In this document: positions 41,950-51,058 of the stretch, piece after piece
How the letters are laid out: the number at the start of each line of letters is the position of its first letter
Position numbering within the stretch: the first letter of the stretch is position 1
DNA from: Larkinella rosea
Lineage (GTDB): Bacteria; Bacteroidota; Bacteroidia; Cytophagales; Spirosomataceae
Direction: 5' to 3'
Length of the DNA stretch: 64,000 nucleotides
NCBI RefSeq assembly: GCF_003858635.1
Contig: NZ_RQJO01000008.1
Span: 868,001 to 932,000, forward strand
The notes under the pieces: model-generated
What the model saw: the letters and a program-made list of their open reading frames with translations, nothing else
Database searches by the model: none
What the model was told of the DNA's origin: nothing
Translations under genes and position numbers: made by a program

Positions 41950-42465
41950 TGGCTGTGTCCCAATTCCTATTCGCGTTGATCTGCGTATTACCTAAACTAC
42001 ATACACAGATTAACATTGAAATTTCGACGGCTTACTAAGGGTTCGCTGGAAGTTATTCGCCAACACTTTTTAAAACTTGCTGAATAAGAGCGTCTGATAA
42101 GCGAAATTTAAGACGTCATCACAAGTGTTCAGAGGCCGTCGGGAATTGCGCAAAAACCGCATTCGTCAGCACGACGAACAGGCTGAATAAAAGGCGGTTT
42201 TTCAGATCAGCTGGAACGTTGAGATGAAGCACAAAATGACCGGCGTTACAATTAACTGGCAAGGTACGCAGGAACGGATAAATTGTATTTTAAGAAATTG
42301 TTAATGAGTGGGTTAAGGCCACAAGGCAGCACAAAGGCGACTCGTTCTGCACGCCTTTGTGCTGCCTTGTGGCCCGTTTATTTTCCTTTCAGCTTAGCGG
42401 TTTTCAGATTTACGAAGTCGGTAACAGACTCCGGGTTGAACCGAAAACGGTAAACCGAAAACCGC
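41950..42465. other. 516-bp stretch without a clear gene
   Basis: Nothing recognisable. One frame, interrupted by a TAA near 42189, gives coding-like sequence from about 42116 to 42302 (ending ERINCILRNC), possibly a gene remnant. The right end holds the 23-bp inverted repeat at 42317-42374. Confidence 0.4.
42317..42374. terminator. Perfect 23-bp inverted repeat CACAAGG/CCTTGTG
   Basis: Arms 42317-42339 and 42352-42374 are exact reverse complements with a 12-nt loop. On the plus strand T-rich sequence follows. It lies 91 bp after the stop of the minus-strand gene at 42466. Similar CACAAAGGC-type hairpins occur between genes in many Bacteroidota, by general recollection. Confidence 0.6.
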
Positions 42466-43977
42466 CTACCATTTATCCGGCTGGTAAATCTTGACGGTTC
42501 CGTCGCCTTCGCTGCTGACCACCAGCATGCTCCGTCCGTTGGGGCTGTTTTCTGGTGATACAAACAGAACCCCTTCCGGCGCATCACCGGTTTTGAAAAG
42601 TTGCAGGAATTGCGGAGCCGTCGGATTGCTGAGATCGTAGATGGCAATGGCATCCGCCCGTTCCATCCCGACAAACCCGATGGGTTTCCCGTTAATTGTG
42701 CCGACTGTAACGCCTTCCGGTTCAACGCCTTTGTCGTCCGAACGCGAATCGTCGTACAGATTCAGGCCGGAGGCAATGACCTGCTCTTCCAGACTTTTGC
42801 CGGAATCATAGACCCGCGCACCGGTGGCGGCATTGTAGATGCTGAAACCCCGACCGCCAAAACCGTACAGCGTATTGTAAACGCCCCCGCTGTTTCCGGC
42901 GGTTTTGGTGATCCGCAAACGGCCCAGATTAGCGGGTAATTTCAAGTCCGCTGCGGTTGGAAAAACCGTACCATCCAATGTCAGACTTCCGACCCGCACC
43001 TGCTCGTCGAAAGCCGTGTATTCGCGGGCATCTCCTTCGTTGGCCGTAATCAGATAGCCGTTGCCCCCGGCTGAAAAATACGAGATGGCGTCGGGCAGGA
43101 AAAAAGATTTGACGGGCCAGGTCGCCAGACTGATTTTACTGTCCTGATCGCTGGGGTCCATCGCATTGTTCGCCAGGCTGATATCTTTGGTTCCCAAGGG
43201 GTTGATTCCCAGAATGGTTCCGGCCTCCAGATTAACCTCGGCAATACCGTTGTTTTCCTGAAGCGTTACCCACGCCTTTTTTGAATTGGACGAAATGGCG
43301 ACGTATTCCGGCTCGATGTCCTGCGCAAAGCTGGCGCCCGGACCGTAGACCCGAAAACCGCCAGCCGCCAGGGTCGACAGAGAACCGGCAAACGCATCGA
43401 ACGTGAGCGTTTTCACACTGTAATTGTCAGCCACGTTGATGATCGAAATAGAACCCACCGGGTCGCTGGTATAAGCAGGATTGGGTTCGCCTTCATTGGC
43501 CGTCACGATGTACTTGCCATCGGGGCTGAACGTAATCATGTCGGGCAAAGCACCCACCGTAACCTGTTTAATTAGTGCCAACGTGCTGGCGTCGACCACA
43601 ATGATACTGCCGTTGGCCTGCTTGTTAGTGGCTTCCAGCGCAATGGCCAGTTTGCCGCCGAAAACCGCTACGCTGTTGGCAACCCCGCCCATCGAGGAGA
43701 GGTCGATGGGAGTTAATTTGGTCACCGTCGGATACGCCGTCAAATCCAGAATGTCGACTTTGGGCGTCGCTTCGTTGTTGACCACAAACAGGCGTTTGCT
43801 GATGGGGTCATAAGCGGCAATCTCTGCGGAGGCTTCCCCACCCAAATCCATTGAGGCAATTTCCCGGAAGGTGGCGGGGTTTTCCTGTGACAAACCGGGA
43901 CGTTCGTGGTCGTTGATACAGGCGTTTGCCAATAAGGCTACCAGGGCCAATGCGATTGGCCATTTGATTCGAATCAT
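42466..43977 (-). CDS. Choice-of-anchor I domain beta-propeller lipoprotein
   Basis: Envelope lipoprotein of 503 residues. The signal peptide ends in lipobox LANAC (Cys20). The mature part is a beta-propeller of LVIVD/YVTN-like blades: LFVVNNEATPKVDILDL, SIIVVDASTL and PDMITFSPDGKYIVTANEGEPN. Two copies of the motif TANEGE/TANEGDAREY are typical of the choice-of-anchor I family, which is often linked to phosphatase or phytase-type proteins. Catalysis is not established. It is divergent from the phytase-like esterase lipoprotein across 204 bp with promoter-like elements on both strands. Confidence 0.85.
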   Translation of the reverse strand: MIRIKWPIALALVALLANACINDHERPGLSQENPATFREIASMDLGGEASAEIAAYDPISKRLFVVNNEATPKVDILDLTAYPTVTKLTPIDLSSMGGVANSVAVFGGKLAIALEATNKQANGSIIVVDASTLALIKQVTVGALPDMITFSPDGKYIVTANEGEPNPAYTSDPVGSISIINVADNYSVKTLTFDAFAGSLSTLAAGGFRVYGPGASFAQDIEPEYVAISSNSKKAWVTLQENNGIAEVNLEAGTILGINPLGTKDISLANNAMDPSDQDSKISLATWPVKSFFLPDAISYFSAGGNGYLITANEGDAREYTAFDEQVRVGSLTLDGTVFPTAADLKLPANLGRLRITKTAGNSGGVYNTLYGFGGRGFSIYNAATGARVYDSGKSLEEQVIASGLNLYDDSRSDDKGVEPEGVTVGTINGKPIGFVGMERADAIAIYDLSNPTAPQFLQLFKTGDAPEGVLFVSPENSPNGRSMLVVSSEGDGTVKIYQPDKW

Positions 43978-44003
43978 GCTAGTGTTGGGAGAGGATGAAA
44001 GCG

Positions 44004-44011
44004 CAAAAGTA
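44004..44011 (-). promoter_or_regulatory. -7 element TACTTTTG for choice-of-anchor I gene
   Basis: On the minus strand 44011-44004 reads TACTTTTG, a perfect TAnnTTTG 26 bp before the ATG at 43977. No upstream TTG at normal spacing. Confidence 0.35.
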
Positions 44012-44148
44012 ACCGTCTGCCGGACTTGAAATGGCGCCGTGCTGAAGCTTAATAATTATTTAAAAATCTGATAATCTGCACGTTGAAGAATTAATGTTCA
44101 GGTAATAAAACGGCTTGATCGGTTACATTCGGGTAATACGGGGTGATT

Positions 44149-44156
44149 TAGTTTTG
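44149..44156 (+). promoter_or_regulatory. -7 element TAGTTTTG for phytase-like gene
   Basis: A perfect TAnnTTTG 25 bp before the ATG at 44182. No upstream TTG at normal spacing, so activator dependence is possible. Confidence 0.35.
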
Positions 44157-44181
44157 TGTTTTAAAACCCTGTTTCTGATCT

Positions 44182-45495
44182 ATGAACCGAATTTCTATAG
44201 CCTCATCCATGGCCATGCTGGGGATTTGTGCGAGTGGTTTGCTCGTCACTTCCTGCTACGATCACCTGCTGCCGTCCGTTTCTTATCCGGCCTTTTCTGA
44301 AGCTTCCGATCCCAAAACATTAGCCGTTTCGCCAAACCAGACGGTTATTTACAACGGCGGTTTTGGATCGGCCATTGCCGCCGACCCGAACGATCCCAAC
44401 GTTTTTTACCTCCTGACCGACCGCGGCCCGAATGCCGCCGGATCAGCCTCCGGTTCCATCATTTTCGGGAAAGCTGATTTTACGCCCCAGATCGGAAAAT
44501 TCCGCGTCGACGGCGGCAAGCTGACGCTGGAAGAAACGATTCTGCTTAAAAACGCGGCCGGTCAGGTGTTGACCGGTTTACCTAATCCGAGTGGCGAGGG
44601 CAGTACCGGCGAAACCGCCTATGACCTGCTGGGTCAGTCATTGGGAACCAGCGCCGACGGTCTGGATTCGGAAGGGCTGGTGCGGGATTCGGACGGTACG
44701 TTTTGGGTGAGCGACGAATACGGTCCGCACATTGTGCATTTTGATGCGACTGGCAAAACCATCGAGCGCATCAATCCGTTCGGAACCGGAACCGGTGGCC
44801 GGAAGTTGCCGCTGGTGTTGGCTCGTCGTCGAGCCAACCGGGGAATGGAAGGGTTGACGATTACGCCCGACGGAAAAACGCTGGTGGGTCTGATGCAATC
44901 CCCGCTCTATAATCCGTCGTCGGGGGCGGTTTCGGGCTCACTGGTTTTGCGGGTTCTGACTTTCGATATAGTAACGGGCGCGACCAAACAATACGTCTAT
45001 TTGATGGAAAACGCGAGCCTGACGGGTTGCAGCGAAATCGCGGCCATTACCAACACGACGTTTCTGGCGTTGGAGCGCGATGGTAATTACGGAGGTAATT
45101 CAGTCAATCCGGCAACGTTTAAAAAGGTCTTCAAATTTGATCTGGCTGGTGCAACGGATATTTCCGATCCGGCGAATGGGGCGGGTGGTATGCTTTACAA
45201 TTCCAAAACCGTCGAAGAATTGAAGGATAAAGCCGGTTTGCAGAGCGCGGGCATTGTTCCGGTAACCAAAACGCTGGTTTTTGATTTACTAACGGGCATT
45301 TCACCGGTTTATCCGCACGACAAAGCCGAAGGTATTGCGCTGATCGGGAACAACATCCTGGCGATTTCCAACGACGATGATTTCGGCGTAGTCGATAACG
45401 GAGCCAATGGCTTTATGGCCAAGATTCTGCCCGCGACGAGCACTGTCGATAAAAACCGGATTTACTTCGTGACCTTGCCGACGCCTTTGCGGTAA
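44182..45495 (+). CDS. Esterase-like activity of phytase family lipoprotein
   Basis: Envelope lipoprotein of 437 residues with lipobox LVTSC (Cys25). The rest matches the esterase-like phytase beta-propeller family (PF13449 type), with the motifs AADPNDPNVFYLLTDRGPN, DSEGLVRDSDGTFWVSDEYGP, RRANRGMEGLTITPDG and DKAEGIALIG. Such proteins are thought to hydrolyse phosphate esters, though biochemical proof is limited. It pairs divergently with a choice-of-anchor I lipoprotein and precedes a large outer-membrane receptor. A nutrient-scavenging unit for organic phosphate or another ester is plausible. A terminator-like hairpin lies about 90 bp after its stop. Confidence 0.88.
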   Translation: MNRISIASSMAMLGICASGLLVTSCYDHLLPSVSYPAFSEASDPKTLAVSPNQTVIYNGGFGSAIAADPNDPNVFYLLTDRGPNAAGSASGSIIFGKADFTPQIGKFRVDGGKLTLEETILLKNAAGQVLTGLPNPSGEGSTGETAYDLLGQSLGTSADGLDSEGLVRDSDGTFWVSDEYGPHIVHFDATGKTIERINPFGTGTGGRKLPLVLARRRANRGMEGLTITPDGKTLVGLMQSPLYNPSSGAVSGSLVLRVLTFDIVTGATKQYVYLMENASLTGCSEIAAITNTTFLALERDGNYGGNSVNPATFKKVFKFDLAGATDISDPANGAGGMLYNSKTVEELKDKAGLQSAGIVPVTKTLVFDLLTGISPVYPHDKAEGIALIGNNILAISNDDDFGVVDNGANGFMAKILPATSTVDKNRIYFVTLPTPLR

Positions 45496-45584
45496 GGTCG
45501 TTGCAGTTTATTAGCAGCGATCCATACACTTTTTTGCTTTTTGTATACCGTCTTGAGTTTTATCATTATTTAATTGACTTCGAG

Positions 45585-45623
45585 CAGGTTGTGATGGAAA
45601 CCACAACCTGTTTTGTTTATTAT
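45585..45623 (+). terminator. Rho-independent terminator
   Basis: CAGGTTGTG (45585-45593) pairs with CACAACCTG (45602-45610), loop 8 nt, followed at once by TTTTGTTTATTAT. It separates the phytase-like gene from the receptor gene. Confidence 0.75.
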
Positions 45624-45742
45624 CCCGTTATTTTATGTGTACCAAAAGTGGTACAATGGTTACAAATTGGTAATAAACTGATAACACCGGTTTCGAGTAG
45701 ATGCGCTCTCTTTGCAGCTGGAAAAATCGTCTATCCAATTGC

Positions 45743-48700
45743 ATGAAAAACCATCTACTTTCTACATTTTTCGTACTGCTTTTTGTTTGCTGCTTCATCG
45801 ACAACACATTTGCGCAAACCACGCAGGCTTCCATTTCGGGGGTCATTTCAGAGAATCAGAAATCCGGACTTCCCGGCGCCACGGTTCAGGTTCGGAACGG
45901 TTCGACCGGTTTTACAACGGGAACCGTCACCAACGCCAAGGGCGAGTATTCATTTAAAGAGTTGCCACTGGGCGGGCCGTACACCATCCTTGTTTCGTTT
46001 GTCGGCTTCGGCGAACAGAAACGGACGGGCTACATGCTCAATCAGGGCGACGCCATCCGGGTCAATCTGAACATGCAGGAAGACAGCCAGACGCTCGAAG
46101 TGGTGCAGGTGGTGGCTTCCGGAATGAAAAACAAGATCGACAACCTGGGCGCGGCCACGGCGGTTTCGGCCAAATCGATTGCGGCTCTGCCGGTCAATGG
46201 CCGGAATTTTACGTCACTGATGGACCTTTCGCCCCTGAGCCGGGGCGGGAATATTTCGGGCCAACTGGGCTCGTCGACCAACTACACGATCGACGGGATG
46301 AACGCCAAAAATCCGACCTCGGCGGGTTCGACCACCAGCCGAAGCGGAGCGCCGTATTCCATTTCCATCGAAGCCGTTCGGGAGTTCAAAGTTGTTACGA
46401 ACCAGTACGATGTGACCTACGGACGCAGCGGGGGCGGAACCGTCAGCGCGGTGACCAAATCGGGAACCAACAAATTGAGCGGAAGCGCGTTTAACTACAG
46501 CCGTGCCAACTGGTTATCAAGCCCGTACGACATTCGGGGCAATAAACGGAACAATAAATTCTCGACGAACCAGTTCGGTTTTTCGCTGGGTGGTCCGATC
46601 ATCAAAGACAAACTGCACTTCTTTGTGGCCTGGGATCACCAGCAGGATTCGCGCCCGCTGATCATCGCCGACGTGCAGTCGCCTGCCGACGAAAACCGGT
46701 TTAATATTACGAGAACCACACTCGACCGGTTTGTGTCGATCGCCCGCAGCCAGTACGGCGTCGCTAATACGCCCCAGTACGGAACCTTCGACAAAGGCCG
46801 GGGATCGGATGCGGCTTTTGCGCGGATCGACTGGCAAATTGATCCCAAAAACCTGCTGACCATCCGGAACAACTACACCAACGACCGGAACAAGCTGGGT
46901 CTGGCCGATAATACCGCCATCAATATTTACGAATCGTACGGGAATGACTACAACTGGGACAACAGCTTTCTGGCGAGTTTGCGAACGGCGATCAATCCCC
47001 GGATTACGAACGAATTGAAGCTGCAACATTTGTATACGTACCAGAAAAGCAGCCCCGGCGATCAGCTGCCGTCGGCCAACATTCCGCGTGCCATTGTGGA
47101 AGGTGTCGTCTCAACCGTCGATGGCGCCACCAAATCGACCAACATTCAGATGGGCGGTCACCGGTTTGCGCAGGAAGGATTCGATAACAACGTCATTCAA
47201 CTGGTTGATAACCTGTATTATAATACCGATAAGGTTCAATATACCTTCGGCCTGGATTTGATGTATACGCGGGCGCATTCGCTCTACGGCAGTGAAGTCA
47301 ATGGCCGGTTTCATTACACCGTCGACGCTGCGGCTGGTATGACGGCGCTGGACAAGTTTGCCGCGCTGCAACCCTATCGGTATTACCGCGAAGTGCCGCT
47401 GATGGCCGATCCGAGTGTGGTCGGTAAAACGTTGAATGCCGGTATTTACGGACAACTCAGCACCAAACTGGCGCAGGGCCTGGAAATGACCGCCGGTTTG
47501 CGGCTCGATTACGCCCACTACCCAACTTCTCCGCTGAATCAGGTTGTTTTTGACGAGTTGAAATTGCGGACGGACAATAAACTGAAATCGTTTGTGGTTC
47601 AGCCGCGCTTGCAGTTTACCTGGGATGTCAATGAAAAGCACACGGATTACATCCGGTTTGGCGCGGGTGTTTTTGCGTCTGATATCAACAATTACATGAT
47701 TATCAACAATATGACGTTTGATGGCAAGCATCTGGCGACCGTCGATGTGCGGGCTCCGAACATTCCGACCCCGGATTTTGCCGCCTACCGCAGCAATTAC
47801 GCGAGCATTCCGTCGCTGGCGGCTTTCCAATTGCCAACAATCAACATGACGGGCGCCGACGCGCGGGTTCCGGTTTTGTACAAAGCCAACCTGTCGTATA
47901 ACCGCTACCTGACGGATAAACTGAAAGTCGGTATTGCCGGTTACGCCAGTCTGGGCCGCCATAACTACATGTACGTCGACCGGAATATGGCTGTCGATCC
48001 GTTTTTCCGCTTAGCCAATGAGGACAACCGGGGCGTTTACGTGCCGCTCAGTTCGATGCCGGCCAACGGCGCGGGCGACTGGTTGCAGGGCCGGATCAGC
48101 CAGAAGCTAGGCCGTGTGCTGGAATTGAACAGCCAGGGCAAGGTGAACCAGTTTGCGGTGGTTTTGGATGCAACCTATCAGTATTTCCGGGACGGTGAAA
48201 TTTCGGCCAGCTACACCTGGAACGATACCAAAGACAATACGTCCTACAACGGAAACGTGGCCAACACGGCAACGCTGTCGTTACCGGTGAAAGATGATCC
48301 GCGTAATTTGAGCAAAATGTCGTATTCCGACAACCATTTCCGCCGTAAAGTCGTCTTTTACGGCACGCTGCCCAGCTTCCTGGGTATCACGGTGGGCGTT
48401 CGGTATTCGGGAATTGGCGGTACGCGGTATTCATTACTGTCGGGTGCCAACAGCAACGCCGACTTCGTGTCGGGAACGAACGACCTCGCCTTCATTTTCG
48501 ACCGAAACAGCGAGAGCGTTCCGGCCAATGTGCGGACGGGTTTGCAGGCCATTCTGGACAATGCGAACGCCAGCCAGAGCATCAAGGATTACATCACGAA
48601 GTATTCGGGCAAAATGGCCGAACGGAATGGCGGGATCAACGGTTTTTACGGCGTTTTCGACGTTCGGGCGAGCAAACGGTTCCGGTTCTACAAAAATCAC

Positions 48701-48946
48701 AGCCTGGAAGTATCGGTCGATGTGTTCAACCTGGCTAACCTGCTGAAGAAAACCTGGGGTGCCAACAAATCGCTGGGTAGCCAGGCGTTGTATGCGTTGG
48801 GCATTCCCGCATCGGGCACCACACCCGCCGTTGCAGGATTCGACAAGACCAACCAGCGGTTTGTGTATCGCGTTAATACCGCCGGCATCGTGTCGCCATC
48901 GGGCGATCCGTACCAGCTCCAGATTGGTGCGCGGTATAGTTTTTAA
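45743..48946 (+). CDS. TonB-dependent receptor, Oar-like, with carboxypeptidase-regulatory-like domain
   Basis: Outer-membrane active transporter of 1067 residues. A signal peptide (1-25, ending NTFAQ) is followed by a carboxypeptidase-regulatory-like domain (about 28-115: SISGVISENQKSGLPGATV). The plug (about 120-240) contains LPVNGRNFTSLMDLSP, SSTNYTIDGMN and EFKVVTNQYDVTYGRSGGG. The remaining about 820 residues are the beta barrel, ending LQIGARYSF with the C-terminal aromatic expected for BAM recognition. The ATG at 45743 is preferred over an earlier frame start because the signal peptide begins there. The upstream lipoprotein pair suggests its cargo may be related to their products. No SusD partner is present. 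Confidence 0.93.
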   Translation: MKNHLLSTFFVLLFVCCFIDNTFAQTTQASISGVISENQKSGLPGATVQVRNGSTGFTTGTVTNAKGEYSFKELPLGGPYTILVSFVGFGEQKRTGYMLNQGDAIRVNLNMQEDSQTLEVVQVVASGMKNKIDNLGAATAVSAKSIAALPVNGRNFTSLMDLSPLSRGGNISGQLGSSTNYTIDGMNAKNPTSAGSTTSRSGAPYSISIEAVREFKVVTNQYDVTYGRSGGGTVSAVTKSGTNKLSGSAFNYSRANWLSSPYDIRGNKRNNKFSTNQFGFSLGGPIIKDKLHFFVAWDHQQDSRPLIIADVQSPADENRFNITRTTLDRFVSIARSQYGVANTPQYGTFDKGRGSDAAFARIDWQIDPKNLLTIRNNYTNDRNKLGLADNTAINIYESYGNDYNWDNSFLASLRTAINPRITNELKLQHLYTYQKSSPGDQLPSANIPRAIVEGVVSTVDGATKSTNIQMGGHRFAQEGFDNNVIQLVDNLYYNTDKVQYTFGLDLMYTRAHSLYGSEVNGRFHYTVDAAAGMTALDKFAALQPYRYYREVPLMADPSVVGKTLNAGIYGQLSTKLAQGLEMTAGLRLDYAHYPTSPLNQVVFDELKLRTDNKLKSFVVQPRLQFTWDVNEKHTDYIRFGAGVFASDINNYMIINNMTFDGKHLATVDVRAPNIPTPDFAAYRSNYASIPSLAAFQLPTINMTGADARVPVLYKANLSYNRYLTDKLKVGIAGYASLGRHNYMYVDRNMAVDPFFRLANEDNRGVYVPLSSMPANGAGDWLQGRISQKLGRVLELNSQGKVNQFAVVLDATYQYFRDGEISASYTWNDTKDNTSYNGNVANTATLSLPVKDDPRNLSKMSYSDNHFRRKVVFYGTLPSFLGITVGVRYSGIGGTRYSLLSGANSNADFVSGTNDLAFIFDRNSESVPANVRTGLQAILDNANASQSIKDYITKYSGKMAERNGGINGFYGVFDVRASKRFRFYKNHSLEVSVDVFNLANLLKKTWGANKSLGSQALYALGIPASGTTPAVAGFDKTNQRFVYRVNTAGIVSPSGDPYQLQIGARYSF

Positions 48947-48956
48947 GGATTGATTG

Positions 48957-49030
48957 AAACCGCCAACGGCCAGGCATTCCGGAGTCATCCCCAATTTTGG
49001 AACTCCGGAGCGCCTGGCCGCTGGCGGTTT
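48957..49030 (+). terminator. Long imperfect hairpin after the receptor gene
   Basis: Arms 48957-48985 and 49002-49030 pair over 29 bp with three mismatches, starting 11 bp after the stop. The outer ends read AAACCGCC and GGCGGTTT. No long U tract follows. Confidence 0.6.
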
Positions 49031-49100
49031 TATACTGCGACAAAACCGCCTTATTCCCGGTACCTAACGGATGCGGTTTTTTCGATTAAGCTGTCTGAAA

Positions 49101-49163
49101 ATGAATAAATCAATCGCGTGGGTCTCTGCTGTTTGCTTTGCTTTATCGGGAATAATTTTTTAA
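49101..49163 (+). pseudogene. Remnant or micro-ORF encoding only a signal-peptide-like 20-mer
   Basis: ATG to TAA encodes MNKSIAWVSAVCFALSGIIF, which looks exactly like an export signal (basic start, hydrophobic core) but then stops. It may be the left-over start of a lost secreted protein. A real small membrane peptide cannot be excluded. Confidence 0.35.
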
Positions 49164-49195
49164 CGATTGAAACCGGAAGTAGAACTAAAAAGAAG

Positions 49196-49203
49196 TATGT
49201 TTG
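49196..49203 (+). promoter_or_regulatory. -7 element TATGTTTG before small lipoprotein gene
   Basis: A perfect TAnnTTTG 42 bp before the ATG at 49246; a TTG lies at 49167-49169 but at 26 bp spacing. Confidence 0.35.
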
Positions 49204-49245
49204 TATCTTCCTGTTTTTTTATAATAAAACTCTACCCTTACTCCA

Positions 49246-49596
49246 ATGATGACAAAATTTACACAGGTAGCCCGTGTTGGGTTGTGTTTCGTATTTCTGA
49301 CTGGTTTATTTGGACGTTGTAGCATGCCTGATCACGAGCGCTTAGCTGCAGAATCATGTTCCGGAATACGGGAAGCCGTGACAACTTGTAAAAATGGGTA
49401 TGAATTACTGGCCATTGTGAACCAAAAGACCAATGTTCGTACCGTTCCGACCACCAAAGTTTCCTTTGTTGTCGCTGATCTTGAATCATTGGGAGGAGAA
49501 TGTTTCTATGGCGGAAACCTGGTGGTTGAAAGTACGGCCACTAGTGTAAAAGTGAATGATGGCACTAGTTATTATGAATACGGATGTGCTAAATAA
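49246..49596 (+). CDS. Small lipoprotein, function unknown
   Basis: Protein of 116 residues (or 115 from the second ATG). A lipoprotein signal peptide ends in LFGRC, with Cys25 as the likely lipidated residue. The mature part has five or so further cysteines (in SCSGIREAVTTCKNGYELL, GGECFYGG and the C-terminal GCAK), suggesting disulfides. I do not recognise a family. It has its own promoter-like element and a strong downstream hairpin, so it appears to be a complete, expressed single gene with codon use like its neighbours. Confidence 0.7.
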   Translation: MMTKFTQVARVGLCFVFLTGLFGRCSMPDHERLAAESCSGIREAVTTCKNGYELLAIVNQKTNVRTVPTTKVSFVVADLESLGGECFYGGNLVVESTATSVKVNDGTSYYEYGCAK

Positions 49597-49650
49597 ATAA
49601 GAATTATTCCGGATTTTAAATCCATACGTGGATGACGTAATTCGGGTTTT

Positions 49651-49686
49651 GGAAAGCGGTACCGGGGTTTCCCGATACCGCTTTCC
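49651..49686. terminator. 16-bp hairpin with GTTT loop
   Basis: GGAAAGCGGTACCGGG (49651-49666) pairs with CCCGATACCGCTTTCC (49671-49686), one mismatch, 4-nt loop. It is followed on the plus strand by GGTTTTAAAAG. It terminates the small lipoprotein gene and perhaps the opposing reading frame. Confidence 0.65.
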
Positions 49687-49690
49687 GGTT

Positions 49691-49975
49691 TTAAAAGAGA
49701 TTCTTCTGGAGAATAAAAACGGCTTGTTTTTGATTCAGGATTCCGCTTAAATAACCGGTTTTTTCCGTTTTATCCAACGAAGATTCGTCACTTTTTGTCT
49801 GTTTACGTGCTGATACGTTTTCATCGCTGGGTGGTATCCCCAGCAGGAAAACATCTCCCGGCATGTACGGAAACCGGTTGCCGTTTATCGTATGAAAACC
49901 GGTCTCTCCACGAACGACGATCAACTGATAAAAATCATGCGTTTGAACAGGAAACGTCCATTGACTGGTTTCCAA
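49691..49975 (-). pseudogene. Truncated cupin fragment, probably an AraC-family regulator remnant
   Basis: A 94-residue frame whose first half looks like the cupin ligand domain of AraC-type regulators (HDFYQLIVVRGETGF, then PYMPGDVFLLGIPPSDEN). The second half is unlike any cupin and there is no helix-turn-helix domain. The only start available is TTG at 49975, in the middle of the expected cupin fold. The likely history is loss of the DNA-binding part and a shifted frame. It could instead be a short cupin gene, but its broken ends argue against that. Confidence 0.5.
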
Positions 49976-50028
49976 TTATTGAATGAACAGGGGTTCGAGT
50001 TAGATGTGATGTTTCATGTCCCGGTCTG

Positions 50029-50065
50029 CCTCCAATATAACGGAGTGCTTCCGTTATATTGGAGG
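50029..50065. terminator. Perfect 16-bp hairpin with 5-nt loop
   Basis: CCTCCAATATAACGGA (50029-50044) and TCCGTTATATTGGAGG (50050-50065). No U tract on either side and no intact gene end within 50 bp, so its role is unclear. Confidence 0.5.
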
Positions 50066-50268
50066 TGTTGTTTGGACACTCTTCCAGAAACTTGTTAGTG
50101 GTATATTTGAAAAAAAACGGTGCAGTTGAATACACTGCCGGAGAAACTTCGAAGCGCCCTTCCGATGAAACCCGGTTTTGGCCAAGTCCCAAAGTGAGTC
50201 ACCCCAATCTGTATTCTAAAAGGGTAATAATTTGATTATAAGGTAATTAACGGTAAAGGCCGAAGGAC

Positions 50269-51051
50269 TTACTGAAAGGACGGAGCCGGATGCGGGGGTG
50301 ATTTAGGTCGCTGAAAAAAACTGACAATCCAGACGATGGCGGCAATGATCGCTCCAATTGTTGCTACGAGTGATACTGAACCGTTGCCCTCTTGCCCAAC
50401 GGCAATGGCCGAATAGGCCCAGACAAATACCAGTAAGTACGAAAAAATCCGCATCCGGTTGAAGACAAATAAACCGATGACCAGCCCAACGGCAATCAGG
50501 ATTTGCGCCCAGACCGGCCCGCTGATGCCCCAGCCATTCCAGCCAGTGGATTCCAGCCAGACGCAAACGTTGGCAATCGTCGCCACGGTTACCCAGCCGA
50601 AATACAAACCGAACGGAATCCGGGCCAGCCATTTTTCAGCGGCAGGCACTTCGGACGTATTGAGCCGAAGGCCGAGATTGATCCCGTATAAGGTGTATAA
50701 AATACCGGAAATGAACAGAACGGAAACAAAAAGCCACTCATTCTGGAAAATGGGTAACCACAAACTATTGAACAACCCATTCAGCATTACCAGCGGGCCG
50801 ACTGCCCGAAACCGCGGATTGGTTCGTTGCGACGGCAGCGCCTGATACACCGCAAAACCGAGTAAGCCCAGGTAAATAACGCCCCAGATCGAAAAGGCAA
50901 AACCGGCCGGGGTGAAATCGGTAAAATGCTTGTCCGACACCTGCGCGTTGGTCTGTCCACCAAACGGCAGGGCGTTCGACAGGTAGTTCATCACAATCGT
51001 CGAAATGATGACAAAAACGACGAGAAATTGCCGGAGTTTATCGCTTTTCAT
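50269..51051 (-). CDS. TspO/MBR-like (tryptophan-rich sensory) membrane protein
   Basis: Integral membrane protein of 260 residues with about seven hydrophobic segments. FAFSIWGVIYLGLLGFAVYQ near residues 51-70 and the Trp-rich later helices (WLPIFQNEW, GWVTVATIANVCVWLES, GWGISGPVWAQ) recall the large TspO/MBR-related proteins of Bacteroidota. TspO proteins bind porphyrins and sterols, but binding residues cannot be assigned here. It is downstream of the PorE-like gene on the same strand, with a hairpin repeat (51059-51155) between them. Confidence 0.75.
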   Translation of the reverse strand: MKSDKLRQFLVVFVIISTIVMNYLSNALPFGGQTNAQVSDKHFTDFTPAGFAFSIWGVIYLGLLGFAVYQALPSQRTNPRFRAVGPLVMLNGLFNSLWLPIFQNEWLFVSVLFISGILYTLYGINLGLRLNTSEVPAAEKWLARIPFGLYFGWVTVATIANVCVWLESTGWNGWGISGPVWAQILIAVGLVIGLFVFNRMRIFSYLLVFVWAYSAIAVGQEGNGSVSLVATIGAIIAAIVWIVSFFQRPKSPPHPAPSFQ

Positions 51052-51058
51052 ACTAAAA

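Noticed and set aside
47111-47962. Minus-strand frame of 283 codons
   Set aside because: Shadow of the TonB-dependent receptor barrel; no recognisable features.
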